Shown here piece by piece: positions 21,721 to 30,105 of a DNA stretch of 47,915 nt. Numbering within the stretch: position 1 is the stretch's first letter; each line of letters begins with the position of its first letter. The notes below the pieces were generated by a model. The model did no database searches. It was not told where the DNA came from and saw only the letters and a list, made by a program, of their open reading frames with translations. Position numbers and translations under genes: made by a program. The stretch is from Nemertoderma westbladi (Eukaryota; Xenacoelomorpha; Nemertodermatida; Nemertodermatidae), in NCBI GenBank assembly GCA_032718475.1, contig JAUCBJ010007173.1, positions 188,001 through 235,915 of the forward strand. The letters run 5' to 3'.

Positions 21721-22210
21721 TGATGTGTACCAACATCTGTGAGTACTCACATTATTTGTGTGTACCAACATCTGTGAGTACTCACATTATTGATGTGTAC
21801 AAACATCTGTGAGTACTCACATTATTGATGTGTACCAACATCTGTGAGTACTCACATTATTGGTGTGTACCAACATCTGTGAGTACTCACATTATTGATG
21901 TGTACCAACATCTGTGAGTACTCACATTATTGATGTGTACCAACATCTGTGAGTACTCACATTATTGGTGTGTACCAACATCTGTGAGTACTCACATTAT
22001 TGATGTGTACCAACATCTGTGAGTACTCACATTATTGGTGTGTACCAACATCTGTGAGTACTCACATTATTGATGTGTACCAACATCTGTGAGTACTCAC
22101 ATTATTGATGTGTACCAACATCTGTGAGTACTCACATTATTGATGTGTACCAACATCTGTGAGTACTCACATTATTGGTGTGTACCAACATCTGTGAGTA
22201 CTCACATTAT
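21721..22210. repeat. 35-bp satellite, exactly 14 copies
   Basis: The unit is TGATGTGTACCAACATCTGT then GAGTACTCACATTAT. The array is 490 bp, exactly 14 units, with only TGATGTG/TGGTGTG/TTGTGTG variation. Each unit holds the perfect 12-bp palindrome GTGAGTACTCAC, and each junction with a TGATGTG start makes the second palindrome CACATTATTGATGTG. The array can therefore form a chain of alternating hairpins. Confidence 0.95.
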
Positions 22211-22623
22211 TCATTTAAATATTATTTTTCAGTATTTGCTGGATGTGGATGGAGCCTAAAAAATATATTAAAAGGGATATCAAAATTAAACGGGGAACTC
22301 GGCATTCAAATTTGAATTTATACTGTCTGCGGGGCGGGTACTGATTGGATAAATTCATCGTTTATTTTTGACATTCTTGTCGGCTTTCTATATATTTTGT
22401 ATTCATAAATATCTAACGTTTATTGCAAGTTGCTACAAACCTGCCAGGAAAAACAGACATTCGCCCAAGAAATACTTTGTGGTCGTAAGATATTGAGCTT
22501 TTGTGTCTACAGGATAGTCATTACTGGCTGTAAGATTGAGCTTATGTGCCTACAAGATAGTCATTAGTGGGTGTAAGATTGGGCTGGGCGCACATGATTG
22601 TAGGCCCAAGTTTATCGATCACC
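22211..22623. other. Upstream flank of the Ly6-like gene, left of the LTR insertion
   Basis: Before the LTR element inserted, this DNA was joined directly to 30084 and would be the 5' flank, 5' UTR or last intron of the Ly6-like gene. TTTTTCAG at 22226 is a possible splice acceptor. A 44-bp direct repeat (GTAAGAT...GAGCTT...CAnGATAGTCATTA) starts at 22485, 22530 and 22573 (partial). I see no coding exon. Confidence 0.4.
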
Positions 22624-22628
22624 AATTG

Positions 22629-23190
22629 TGTGACGGGATCCACCAAGGATCCCGATTTATCCGGTTGGTTTCTAATCTACGGTCCCCGCCGTGCGTAATG
22701 TAAAAGAGTTCCGGTGTTGTTGACTGATCGGTGTATATATAATATAGGGTATAATAGTATAAACACAGTAGAAGCTGATATAATGATAAAGTGGGTGAAT
22801 ACCGGTAATGCATTGAACGGTGATGGTGGCAGTGGACGGAGACGTGATTAGAGTTCCGTTACTACCCTAACCTACTGACTTACTAAGTGAATGGGATAAT
22901 ATGATGACTGGTAATATATATTGCACGGTTGGCCACGTGGTGTTACTCAGTCGATGCTTTCCCCCCATTGGCTAATATCCTACTTGTCACCCTTTTGCCC
23001 CCCTCTGAAGTGCTTCCCTTCGCCCTTGCTATTCTCTCTCTGTCAGGGGTGTGGCCCCTGACCCCTATTGTGTGTTTCTCCTTCCCACTTTATTGGGGTG
23101 ACACGAGGTTGGGTAATCAACCTCGTGCTCCCAATATTGCTTAACGGCTTACTTTATGGGTTTGTGTTAGCGGAATTGGATAAGCTAACA
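22629..23190 (-). repeat. 3' LTR of the minus-strand element
   Basis: Reading in element direction it starts TGTTAGCTTATCC and ends CCCGTCACA. It holds a perfect hairpin CACGAGGTTG/CAACCTCGTG (23102-23127) and a TATA-rich stretch near 22734-22760, about 440 bp from the U3 end, that could be the promoter. It matches 29516-30078 except at about 22872 (C against A) and around 23128-23137 (one indel, two substitutions). Confidence 0.95.
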
Positions 23191-23226
23191 CTCCCCCCCA
23201 TGCTATCTTCCCGGTAAGAAGATAGC
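23191..23226 (-). promoter_or_regulatory. Polypurine tract with adjacent stem-loop
   Basis: On the minus strand GGGGGGGAG lies directly next to the 3' LTR (plus strand CTCCCCCCC, 23191-23199), the expected place and make-up of a polypurine tract priming second-strand synthesis. Immediately before it in element direction, TGCTATCTT and AAGATAGCA (23200-23226) form a nine-base stem. Confidence 0.7.
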
Positions 23227-23539
23227 ATCCAACTAAAGTGCGCTACAATTCCGCTGGATCCCGATCTAGTATCGGGTGTGGGGTGGGTCTATTTTCTTTC
23301 GGAGCCGGCTTTCCAGGCCGCTCCCTATGGGTATGATGTCACTACCCTCTGGCGTCTCGTGTCGGGCCGATCGTGCGCTTCTCTCACACAATTTTTGTTT
23401 CCCCAACACTCTCACCACTCTAACTCCGCTCTCTGACTCAACTCGCTCTTGCCCTCTCCCCACACCTGAATCGCACACTTCTCTCTCGCCAACAGTTCCT
23501 TCCACTATCTCCTCTCTACTCCCTGCCACTCTCTAAGGC

Positions 23540-24320
23540 CCTAATCTCTAATGCTACCCCTGTGCTATCATACTATCTACCCACTGCTTACTTGCTAACT
23601 ATCTAACTTCTCTAACTCTAACTAACTCCTAACTCTACTAACTACTAACTCTACTCTCTGCTAAGTCTACTAACTCTTTCCTAACTCTGACTAAAACCCT
23701 CTAACTAACTCTACCTCTATCTACGTGGCGCTAACGGTGCCCACAACCACAACCGGTACTACGTACCCTCTTACTAACTCTACCTCCATCTACGTGGCGC
23801 TAACGGTGCCCACAACCACTCTACTACTGCTTCTACTCTGCTACTATCTTTCTAACTCTACTTAGTCTACTCCTTTCTACTCTCTACGTGGCGCTTGCGG
23901 TGCCCACAACCACTCTGCTTACTACTAACTTCCGTCTACGTGGCGCTTGCGGTGCCCACAACCACTCTCTCCTACTACTTTCTACGTGGCGCTTCCGGTG
24001 CCCACAACCTCTCTCTTACTACTTTCTACGTGGCGCTTCCGGTGCCCACGACCCCCCTACTACTACTCCTTTCTACGTGGCGCTTCCGGTGCCCACGACC
24101 CCCCTACTACTACTCGTGGCATGACAACATGCCACACTCCCTTGCCCGCCGCCTTCTAACTTACTCACCTTCTACCTAACTTCTAACTGCTACTTCTTAC
24201 TATCCTCTACTAATTATTATTTAATTATTTTTATTATTTGTTTTTTAATTAAATAATTATTTTCTTGTGGGAAGGGCGTCTCGCCCTCATTCCCACCCCC
24301 CTCAGTCCAAAATATTGGAC
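23540..24320 (-). repeat. 3' untranslated region with minisatellite and CTAACT repeats
   Basis: This part of the element lies between the stop of the protease ORF and the polypurine tract. In plus reading, CTACGTGGCGC followed by CGGTGCCCAC recurs at 23721, 23790, 23884, 23936, 23982, 24026 and 24073, with spacing settling at 44-52 bp. The stretch 23560-23720 is a degenerate CTAACT repeat. Small plus-strand ORFs here simply translate the repeat. Confidence 0.85.
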
Positions 24321-24331
24321 GACTAAACCTC

Positions 24332-26743
24332 CTAACTAGGGCGATTCTTCCAACAGGCACTCTCCCACTGTTGCTCTTGTAGGTCCTGTAGGATTCGCCG
24401 CACTCTCTTCGCCAATTCCATCTCACCAGGAATTGGTTCTCCCTCTTCTGCCACCCTGAAATTGGGTCTCTCCGCCGCCTTCTTAACTTCCTCCTCTCTT
24501 GGCATCAAAATGCCACCTCCTTCCTTGTTATCTCCCAGCGGCAGAATGAATAGAAAGTGAAAGAACAGGCAAAACAGAAGGTACGATAATAGACCTATCC
24601 CTTTCCATCCTGTCTTCCTTCTCGACTTCCCCCTTGTCGGTATGCCTCCAAACCGGACTGGCGTCTCTTCCGGACACTCCTTTGGACACTCCTCCGGACT
24701 ATTGTCCCCCTGACACTCCACCGGATACTCTTCTGGAGTGTTGTCCTCCGGACACCTCGCCATCCGCTCCTCTCCATCTCCATACCGATGCTTGCTGGGA
24801 AATCCACTCTCCTCCGCCAATTCTCCTGGTTCTACTTCCCTGTCTGGCTCTACTATCTCCTCCGGCTTCTTGTCTTCGTCCTCTGTGTCTGCGGTGCCTG
24901 GTAACATGCACCCTGATGTCTCTGTCACACTGCATGGGATCTTGGTTTTAACTGGGCCGCTAAGCGTCCATCCGAACGGCGTGAGGATCGCCGTAGGGTC
25001 CCGCTGCCTGTCTTCGCCGAAGACCGTCCGTGTTCTCTCGTGGGCCGTCGGGCAGTCCATTCCTACTATAATGGACACCTTCCTAACGTCCACCTTTGGT
25101 ATTGAGAAATCGATACCGTCCAGGAATCTATACTGCTCGACCTCAATGTTGGTTGGTCGCCTGGCGTTGATATTTATCGATTCTATGATGTGGATGGGGT
25201 CGATCGTCGCCCCATAGTCGCATCCCGGTGCAATCGCTGCTATCATGCACCGCCCCGTCCTCGTCTCCAGGACCTCATCTTTACTCGAGACGGTAGTTAC
25301 CGCCATTCTATTCGGCCTCGTCTTTAGCCCTATCTCTTCGGCCACCCAGTTCTCCACCAGCGTGAAGGCTGCTCCGCTGTCGACCAGCATTAATGTCGTT
25401 ACTGATCGACTGCCCTCTCCTGATATCTTTACTGGTACTACCCCGAGTAGTACTTTTCTCTTCTTCTCCTCTTCTGTCATGCTTGTAGCCATTGTTTGGC
25501 CTCCAGTCTCCTCCTCTCTTGCTGCTGTTTCTCTACACTCTCCGGGTCTGTGTCCTTCTACCACACATTGATGACATAGTCCATTTGCGTCTGTGTAGGC
25601 TATACGATCTTGTTTGGGCAACGCTTGCCAGTGCTTACAACTCCTGGTCTTATGGGTTCCGTCCCGGTGTAATTGACATTCGAATCCTGGATTATAGCGT
25701 TCCCTGTATAGTCCCTCACGTATGGCGCGTAGGTTTATATGTACCAATTTAGTGTTTTGGTTGTCTGTACTCGGCCTACTGGGTATATTGGGATTGTGTT
25801 TATTTATGGTGCTATTTTCTTTCTGTCCCTGCCACGGTGTGGCCCTACTCCCAGCTAACTGTGGGCTTGTAGCCCCCTGTGTGGCCGCATGTGGTAGCGA
25901 CTCTCTTACTCTTGAGAATGGATCCGTCGGATTATGTTCGGGTCCAGGCCTGTTGTATTCTGTCTTTGGTGCCTTCCCCAAACTATCCTCACTATAGACT
26001 GGGTCTGTAATTAATTCGGCTTCATAGTTTAGGAAGCTCGACATTTCTTCTAGGCCCGGTTCCGCACCTTTCTTCTCTCGAGTGGAGAAGGCGATCTTCC
26101 TCCACTTTCTCCGCAGCCAGATCGGGAGTGCCTGCGCTATCGTGGTGATGTTGTTAGACGCGTTGAGTTCGTATGGTGCGCCTAGCGTCTTCAGTACGAT
26201 TAACGCCTTCTCGACCTTATTCGCAAAGGTCTTTATGCTAACGGGATTATCCTGTAGGCCATCCAATGTTATGCCTCTCAGGGTCTGCCGGATGATCTTG
26301 GCTGGGTGCCCGTACTCCCTATCTAACGCCCGCCATGCTGTCGTGAAGCCGCCCTCGATGCCCTGGTATTGCCTCACGATGTCGTATGCTGGGCCTCCTG
26401 TATATACTTGCAGATATTTTAGGCACTCCGCCTGCGTCAAGTTCTTACTTAATATCTCGTTGCTGTACATGCGCCGAAACTGCAGGTATTCTTCCGGCCT
26501 ACTTCCGTCAAATTTAAATGGCTCGACTGGTGGTAACTCGATCCTGGTCTTTAATGCATCGATTAATGTGGCCATTCCCATCGCTTGCGCTTCCAATGGG
26601 TTCGATGGATGTTGTACAGACTCTCCTATTGGGTGCGGTCCATTCGTCCTATCTGTTGTTGATTTTATTTGTTGCGTCGGATATATCATTGGGGGTAACG
26701 GCCCCCTCCATATTTCCGTGTCGCACGACCTATTCTCGTCCAA
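24332..26743 (-). CDS. Gag-retropepsin-transmembrane protein of the LTR element
   Basis: This is an 803-residue frame (open further upstream through the G10 run at 26811-26820). Residues about 60-230 are DUF1759 Gag (VEPFKFDGSRPEEYLQFR). Residues about 354-402 are a zinc knuckle (CQLH...CHQCVVEGHRPGEC). Residues about 435-605 are a DUF1758 aspartic protease with active site MLVDSGAAFTLV and a terminal FGWTLSGPV block. Instead of reverse transcriptase there follows an acidic tail, Cys/Pro-rich at about 660-696 (imperfect PEECP repeats), a hydrophobic segment at about 711-733 (LLSYLLFCLFFHFLFIL) that should span a membrane, and a charged 55-residue end. I infer a self-processing, membrane-associating capsid protein. 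The tail could be an Env remnant or a new acquisition. Confidence 0.88.
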   Translation of the reverse strand: MDENRSCDTEIWRGPLPPMIYPTQQIKSTTDRTNGPHPIGESVQHPSNPLEAQAMGMATLIDALKTRIELPPVEPFKFDGSRPEEYLQFRRMYSNEILSKNLTQAECLKYLQVYTGGPAYDIVRQYQGIEGGFTTAWRALDREYGHPAKIIRQTLRGITLDGLQDNPVSIKTFANKVEKALIVLKTLGAPYELNASNNITTIAQALPIWLRRKWRKIAFSTREKKGAEPGLEEMSSFLNYEAELITDPVYSEDSLGKAPKTEYNRPGPEHNPTDPFSRVRESLPHAATQGATSPQLAGSRATPWQGQKENSTINKHNPNIPSRPSTDNQNTKLVHINLRAIREGLYRERYNPGFECQLHRDGTHKTRSCKHWQALPKQDRIAYTDANGLCHQCVVEGHRPGECRETAAREEETGGQTMATSMTEEEKKRKVLLGVVPVKISGEGSRSVTTLMLVDSGAAFTLVENWVAEEIGLKTRPNRMAVTTVSSKDEVLETRTGRCMIAAIAPGCDYGATIDPIHIIESININARRPTNIEVEQYRFLDGIDFSIPKVDVRKVSIIVGMDCPTAHERTRTVFGEDRQRDPTAILTPFGWTLSGPVKTKIPCSVTETSGCMLPGTADTEDEDKKPEEIVEPDREVEPGELAEESGFPSKHRYGDGEERMARCPEDNTPEEYPVECQGDNSPEECPKECPEETPVRFGGIPTRGKSRRKTGWKGIGLLSYLLFCLFFHFLFILPLGDNKEGGGILMPREEEVKKAAERPNFRVAEEGEPIPGEMELAKRVRRILQDLQEQQWESACWKNRPS

Positions 26744-26801
26744 GGGGTTCGATGTTCTTGCTCCTATTGGGGTATATTGTTGATATTGTAATGGGGGAAT
26801 G

Positions 26802-27686
26802 TCACCCTGTCCCCCCCCCCACCACCGGTATGTTTGGTACTGGGGTTGATGTTAATATATTGGGGCCCATACATCTATCTACAATAACTCTCCCCTCCCC
26901 TGGATATATGTTATGTCCCTGTGTATTATAGTCATGCTGCTGTACCGATATAGGCCTACCTACCTCTCGCCTACCTACCGGTATGTACTCCACGACTTCC
27001 GGGTTTAATCCCGTCGTTCGCGCTACCCTATCGCCTACTCTATCTCTCCCAGCATGGCCTATAATAGTATGTGCAGTAAGGCCTACAGTATGTCCTGCAG
27101 TCTGCATGTGCCCTTCCGAACCGCAGTTTATTCTTCGCGAATCTCGAATCTCCCCGCAACTACCGTACTCTCGATCGGCAGCTATATCACGTCGGGAAGT
27201 TTCCCTTCGATCCCCTATCCTGCTCTCGTCTTCGTATCGGTACGTCCTGTACCCGTCTCCTGGCGTGCGGTGCGTTTCTCCGGGGCGACGGCAATCTCCC
27301 GAAGTTCGACCCCACTGACTCCCTAACTCCATCTCTACTATCGACGGCTCGCTATCCGTCCTCGCTCTCCGGTTGCTCCTAGCAACGACTCTTCTATTAT
27401 CTTCCCTTCTTCTCTCTTTGACCTCTCGGTTAAACTCTACTAATCTTCTTCTATCTTCGATCTCTCTGTTAAACTCTACTAATCTTCTTCTATCTTCGAC
27501 CTCTCTATTAAACTCTACTAATCTTCTCTCTTCTGACTGGGCTCGACGTTCCGTCGCCCGCCCTCTCGCGACGTCAACCTGTCTCTCTCTGCTCGATCGC
27601 ACGCCGCTGGGGATACTCGCAATCCCCCTATTACTCTCTATCGCCGGGTGTTGCGGTGTACCTAATTCGGCCCGCGCATTATCCAC
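26802..27686 (-). CDS. Gag N-region, third segment
   Basis: In frame with the two upstream segments; no ATG starts it (the apparent start is GTG) and the frame is open back to the TGA at 27887-27885. It carries an Arg/Glu-rich helix with a 13-residue unit (RRLVEFNREVED-type) three times, encoded by a 39-bp tandem repeat at about 27432-27545. A Gly/Arg-rich region with many RD/RE dipeptides follows. It ends in TGA at 26804-26802 just after a ten-base G run (26811-26820 on the plus strand as C10), where a +1 shift enters the DUF1759 frame. Confidence 0.6.
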   Translation of the reverse strand: MDNARAELGTPQHPAIESNRGIASIPSGVRSSRERQVDVARGRATERRAQSEERRLVEFNREVEDRRRLVEFNREIEDRRRLVEFNREVKERRREDNRRVVARSNRRARTDSEPSIVEMELGSQWGRTSGDCRRPGETHRTPGDGYRTYRYEDESRIGDRRETSRRDIAADREYGSCGEIRDSRRINCGSEGHMQTAGHTVGLTAHTIIGHAGRDRVGDRVARTTGLNPEVVEYIPVGRREVGRPISVQQHDYNTQGHNIYPGEGRVIVDRCMGPNILTSTPVPNIPVVGGGTG

Positions 27687-27884
27687 CGACGCCTGTGGGA
27701 CACTCTCTGCCCCCCCTCTCTCGCTACTAATCTCTCGTGGTGGGGCGCCCGTAGCCCCCCCCCCCCACCCGCCACTTCTAACTTCACTATCTCTTACTAC
27801 ACTTCTGCATCCCTCTTGTCGGACATTCTCTACCTCCCCCCTCTCGCCACTAATCTTCCGTGATGAGGCTCCTGTAGCCCCCCC

Positions 27885-28913
27885 TCACTCGCCACATCTA
27901 ACTTCACTATCTCTTACTCCACTTCTACACCCTTCTCTAGTCGACACACTATCTCTACTACGGCTGGGTCTATTCACCCCCGCCTCTCTCTCTACTACTG
28001 CGAGGCCTACCAGGCCCACCTCGGGTTGGCTCAACCCCGCTACCTCCTGCCTACCAACTGCGTGGCCTACTAGGCCGCCGTCGGGTTGGCTCAAGCCCGC
28101 CACTTCCTGCCTACTAACTACGTGGCCTACCAGGCCGCCGTCTGTCGGGCTATACATGTCTGGCGCGTTAACATCAATAGCACCACTCCCAATATTATTT
28201 GTTAAATCAATTAAATTATTAGAATTTGAAACGGGATTATTTAAATTATTTAAATTAGAGTTGTTATTATTTTCAAAATTTAAATTATTATTCGAATTAT
28301 TTGAATTATTCTGAATATTTGAATTAATATTATTATTTGAATTTAAACTTAAACCACTACTACCAGGTGAAATATTTCCTGTAATAAAGGGATTAGGGTT
28401 ATTTACTACGGTACTATTAATACCAACATTTCCTAACGTACTACTACTACCCCCCTCGCCCGTACGGCTACTGTACGTGTACCGCACGCTCTGTTCTCTT
28501 GCCTCACGCTCTTTGCGTTCACTCTCTTGCTCCTTCCCTCTCCCCATTATCCGGTCTAATTCTTTCACCCTTAATTTATATGCCAGATTTATCTTCCGCA
28601 TCCGTCTTTCTTTTGCGGAGGATGTAGCAGACTTATCGGTTGTGACGGATTCCCGCCGCCCCTCCGTCCTACTAACTTTCCCCCGCCCTCCGGGGTTCTC
28701 GCTGACCGACGAGACCGAATCCTCGGAGCTAGTCTCGGATTCGCCCTCGTGCGGTCCCGCCCAACCCACTAACTTAACTTCCCTGGCATCGACTAAGTAT
28801 GGCCCTATGTACACGACACCAGGCCCCATACCCCTACGTTCCCATAGCCCAAACAGTTCGATGGCAACCCCTCTCGCTCTCTCGCTGGCTAGTTCTCCCT
28901 GCCCAGAACGCAC
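27885..28913 (-). CDS. Gag N-region, second segment, Asn-rich
   Basis: This is 342 codons with only GTG as an apparent start, and is in frame after the TAA at 28919-28917. It holds a charged linker, then at about residues 165-255 an Asn-rich low-complexity tract (many NN and SNNN runs), then a repeat of about 19 residues (GGLVGHAVGRQEVAGLSQP) three times, then a Ser/Arg-rich end. Prion-like Asn-rich tracts favour phase separation, which would suit particle assembly (inference). It stops at TGA 27887-27885. A duplicate of the surrounding 130 bp at about 27745-27780 has TGG at the matching codon. Confidence 0.6.
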   Translation of the reverse strand: MRSGQGELASERARGVAIELFGLWERRGMGPGVVYIGPYLVDAREVKLVGWAGPHEGESETSSEDSVSSVSENPGGRGKVSRTEGRRESVTTDKSATSSAKERRMRKINLAYKLRVKELDRIMGRGKEQESERKEREAREQSVRYTYSSRTGEGGSSSTLGNVGINSTVVNNPNPFITGNISPGSSGLSLNSNNNINSNIQNNSNNSNNNLNFENNNNSNLNNLNNPVSNSNNLIDLTNNIGSGAIDVNAPDMYSPTDGGLVGHVVSRQEVAGLSQPDGGLVGHAVGRQEVAGLSQPEVGLVGLAVVEREAGVNRPSRSRDSVSTREGCRSGVRDSEVRCGE

Positions 28914-28919
28914 TAGTTA
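28911..28919 (-). promoter_or_regulatory. Possible stop-codon readthrough site TAA-CTAG
   Basis: On the minus strand the end of the first Gag ORF reads GAT TAA CTA GTG, and the frame is open on both sides. A CUAG tetranucleotide right after the stop is a known readthrough-promoting context, best studied with UGA. UAA is the least leaky stop, so use in this element is a hypothesis. Confidence 0.35.
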
Positions 28920-29435
28920 ATCAAAGTATCTGTTCGACTCACCTAGTCGTCTACTCAACTTCACCTGGTCTATCTCAGCCCCTCCTTTGGCTTCCTTCAG
29001 TTGCTCCCGGGTCGCGGCGTAGGCTCGTCGAAGTCGATCGGAAACCCCGACGTCCTCGTCGCCGACCTCTCCTCCATCTCTCCGGGTCCGACGTCGTACC
29101 GGTGGCCCCACCGTCGCCATTCCGGTGGGCCGTCCGTCGCCCTCGGCCTGTGGCTGGCCGGCGACATCGGTACGTCGACCCTCGCTCCGCGTCGACTCGT
29201 CTCTCTCCTCTCCCGTCTCACTCTCTCCTCTACTCGACTCGCTCTCTCCTCGTAGATGACCCCCCACATCTTGGTTCGCCGGGTTGCTCGTTATCGACGT
29301 GGCGTTAACCGGCGTCGACGTGGTCGACGTAGCATCAACCGGTGTCGTGGGTCCGTATCGTCTCGTCGCGGCCTCGCGGATCGTTAGATCGTCGTCCGGG
29401 GTCCGCGGCGGTGTTGTCTTTCCTTCCCTACTCAT
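28917..29435 (-). CDS. Gag N-terminal segment of the LTR element
   Basis: First ORF after the 5' LTR: ATG at 29435 lies 81 bp inside the LTR edge at 29516. The 172 residues are disordered, rich in Thr, Pro, Arg and Glu, with an RRRTRRD basic patch and a short helical end. It stops at TAA 28919-28917, and the following bases are CTAG; the same frame continues open for another 342 codons. No known domain is present. Position and frame make it the natural start of the polyprotein. Confidence 0.7.
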   Translation of the reverse strand: MSREGKTTPPRTPDDDLTIREAATRRYGPTTPVDATSTTSTPVNATSITSNPANQDVGGHLRGESESSRGESETGEERDESTRSEGRRTDVAGQPQAEGDGRPTGMATVGPPVRRRTRRDGGEVGDEDVGVSDRLRRAYAATREQLKEAKGGAEIDQVKLSRRLGESNRYFD

Positions 29436-29515
29436 CTTTGGCCTTTGGTCGGTGGCTGACAGTCAGTTTCTTCCTTTACTTTTAGGGTAGCTGTGGATCT
29501 AATCACTCTAATCAC

Positions 29516-30078
29516 TGTGACGGGATCCACCAAGGATCCCGATTTATCCGGTTGGTTTCTAATCTACGGTCCCCGCCGTGCGTAATGTAAAAGAGTTCCG
29601 GTGTTGTTGACTGATCGGTGTATATATAATATAGGGTATAATAGTATAAACACAGTAGAAGCTGATATAATGATAAAGTGGGTGAATACCGGTAATGCAT
29701 TGAACGGTGATGGTGGCAGTGGACGGAGACGTGATTAGAGTTCCGTTACTACCCTAACTAACTGACTTACTAAGTGAATGGGATAATATGATGACTGGTA
29801 ATATATATTGCACGGTTGGCCACGTGGTGTTACTCAGTCGATGCTTTCCCCCCATTGGCTAATATCCTACTTGTCACCCTTTTGCCCCCCTCTGAAGTGC
29901 TTCCCTTCGCCCTTGCTATTCTCTCTCTGTCAGGGGTGTGGCCCCTGACCCCTATTGTGTGTTTCTCCTTCCCACTTTATTGGGGTGACACGAGGTTGGG
30001 TAATCAACCTCGTGACCCCCAAAATTGCTTAACGGCTTACTTTATGGGTTTGTGTTAGCGGAATTGGATAAGCTAACA
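29516..30078 (-). repeat. 5' LTR of the minus-strand element
   Basis: This 563-bp copy nearly matches 22629-23190 and serves as promoter LTR for minus-strand transcription. No clear tRNA primer-binding site (TGG-initial) is seen right inside it: the first bases in element direction are GTGATTAGAGTGATTAGATC, which contain a GTGATTAGA near-repeat. The outer edge ends in TAACA next to the AATTG target duplication. Confidence 0.95.
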
Positions 30079-30105
30079 AATTGGGCCTCCAACAAACCTA
30101 ACATC

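Larger units (their letters stand above)
22624..30083 (-). mobile_element. Young polymerase-less BEL/Pao-like LTR element with target duplication
   Basis: The element (22629-30078, 7,450 bp) is flanked by AATTG at 22624-22628 and 30079-30083. LTRs of 562 and 563 bp start TGT and end ACA in the plus reading, and differ by about three substitutions and one indel. Coding runs on the minus strand: Gag N-region in three in-frame pieces, then DUF1759 Gag, zinc knuckle, retropepsin and a membrane-spanning tail. There is no reverse transcriptase, RNase H or integrase anywhere in the 6.3-kb interior. The target duplication shows it was integrated by a normal integrase, so enzymes came from a related element. 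It is an intact-looking non-autonomous unit, not a random deletion product. Confidence 0.93.

Noticed and set aside
21721-22210. CRISPR-like array of palindromic repeats
   Set aside because: There are no unique spacers: the full 35-bp unit is repeated. The setting is eukaryotic.
22619-23144. Small ORFs inside the LTRs (both strands)
   Set aside because: They are present identically in both LTRs and lack domains or starts in good context.
24634-29308. Plus-strand ORFs of 70-313 codons in the young LTR element
   Set aside because: They are antisense shadows; the minus strand carries the recognisable Gag, zinc-knuckle and protease motifs.
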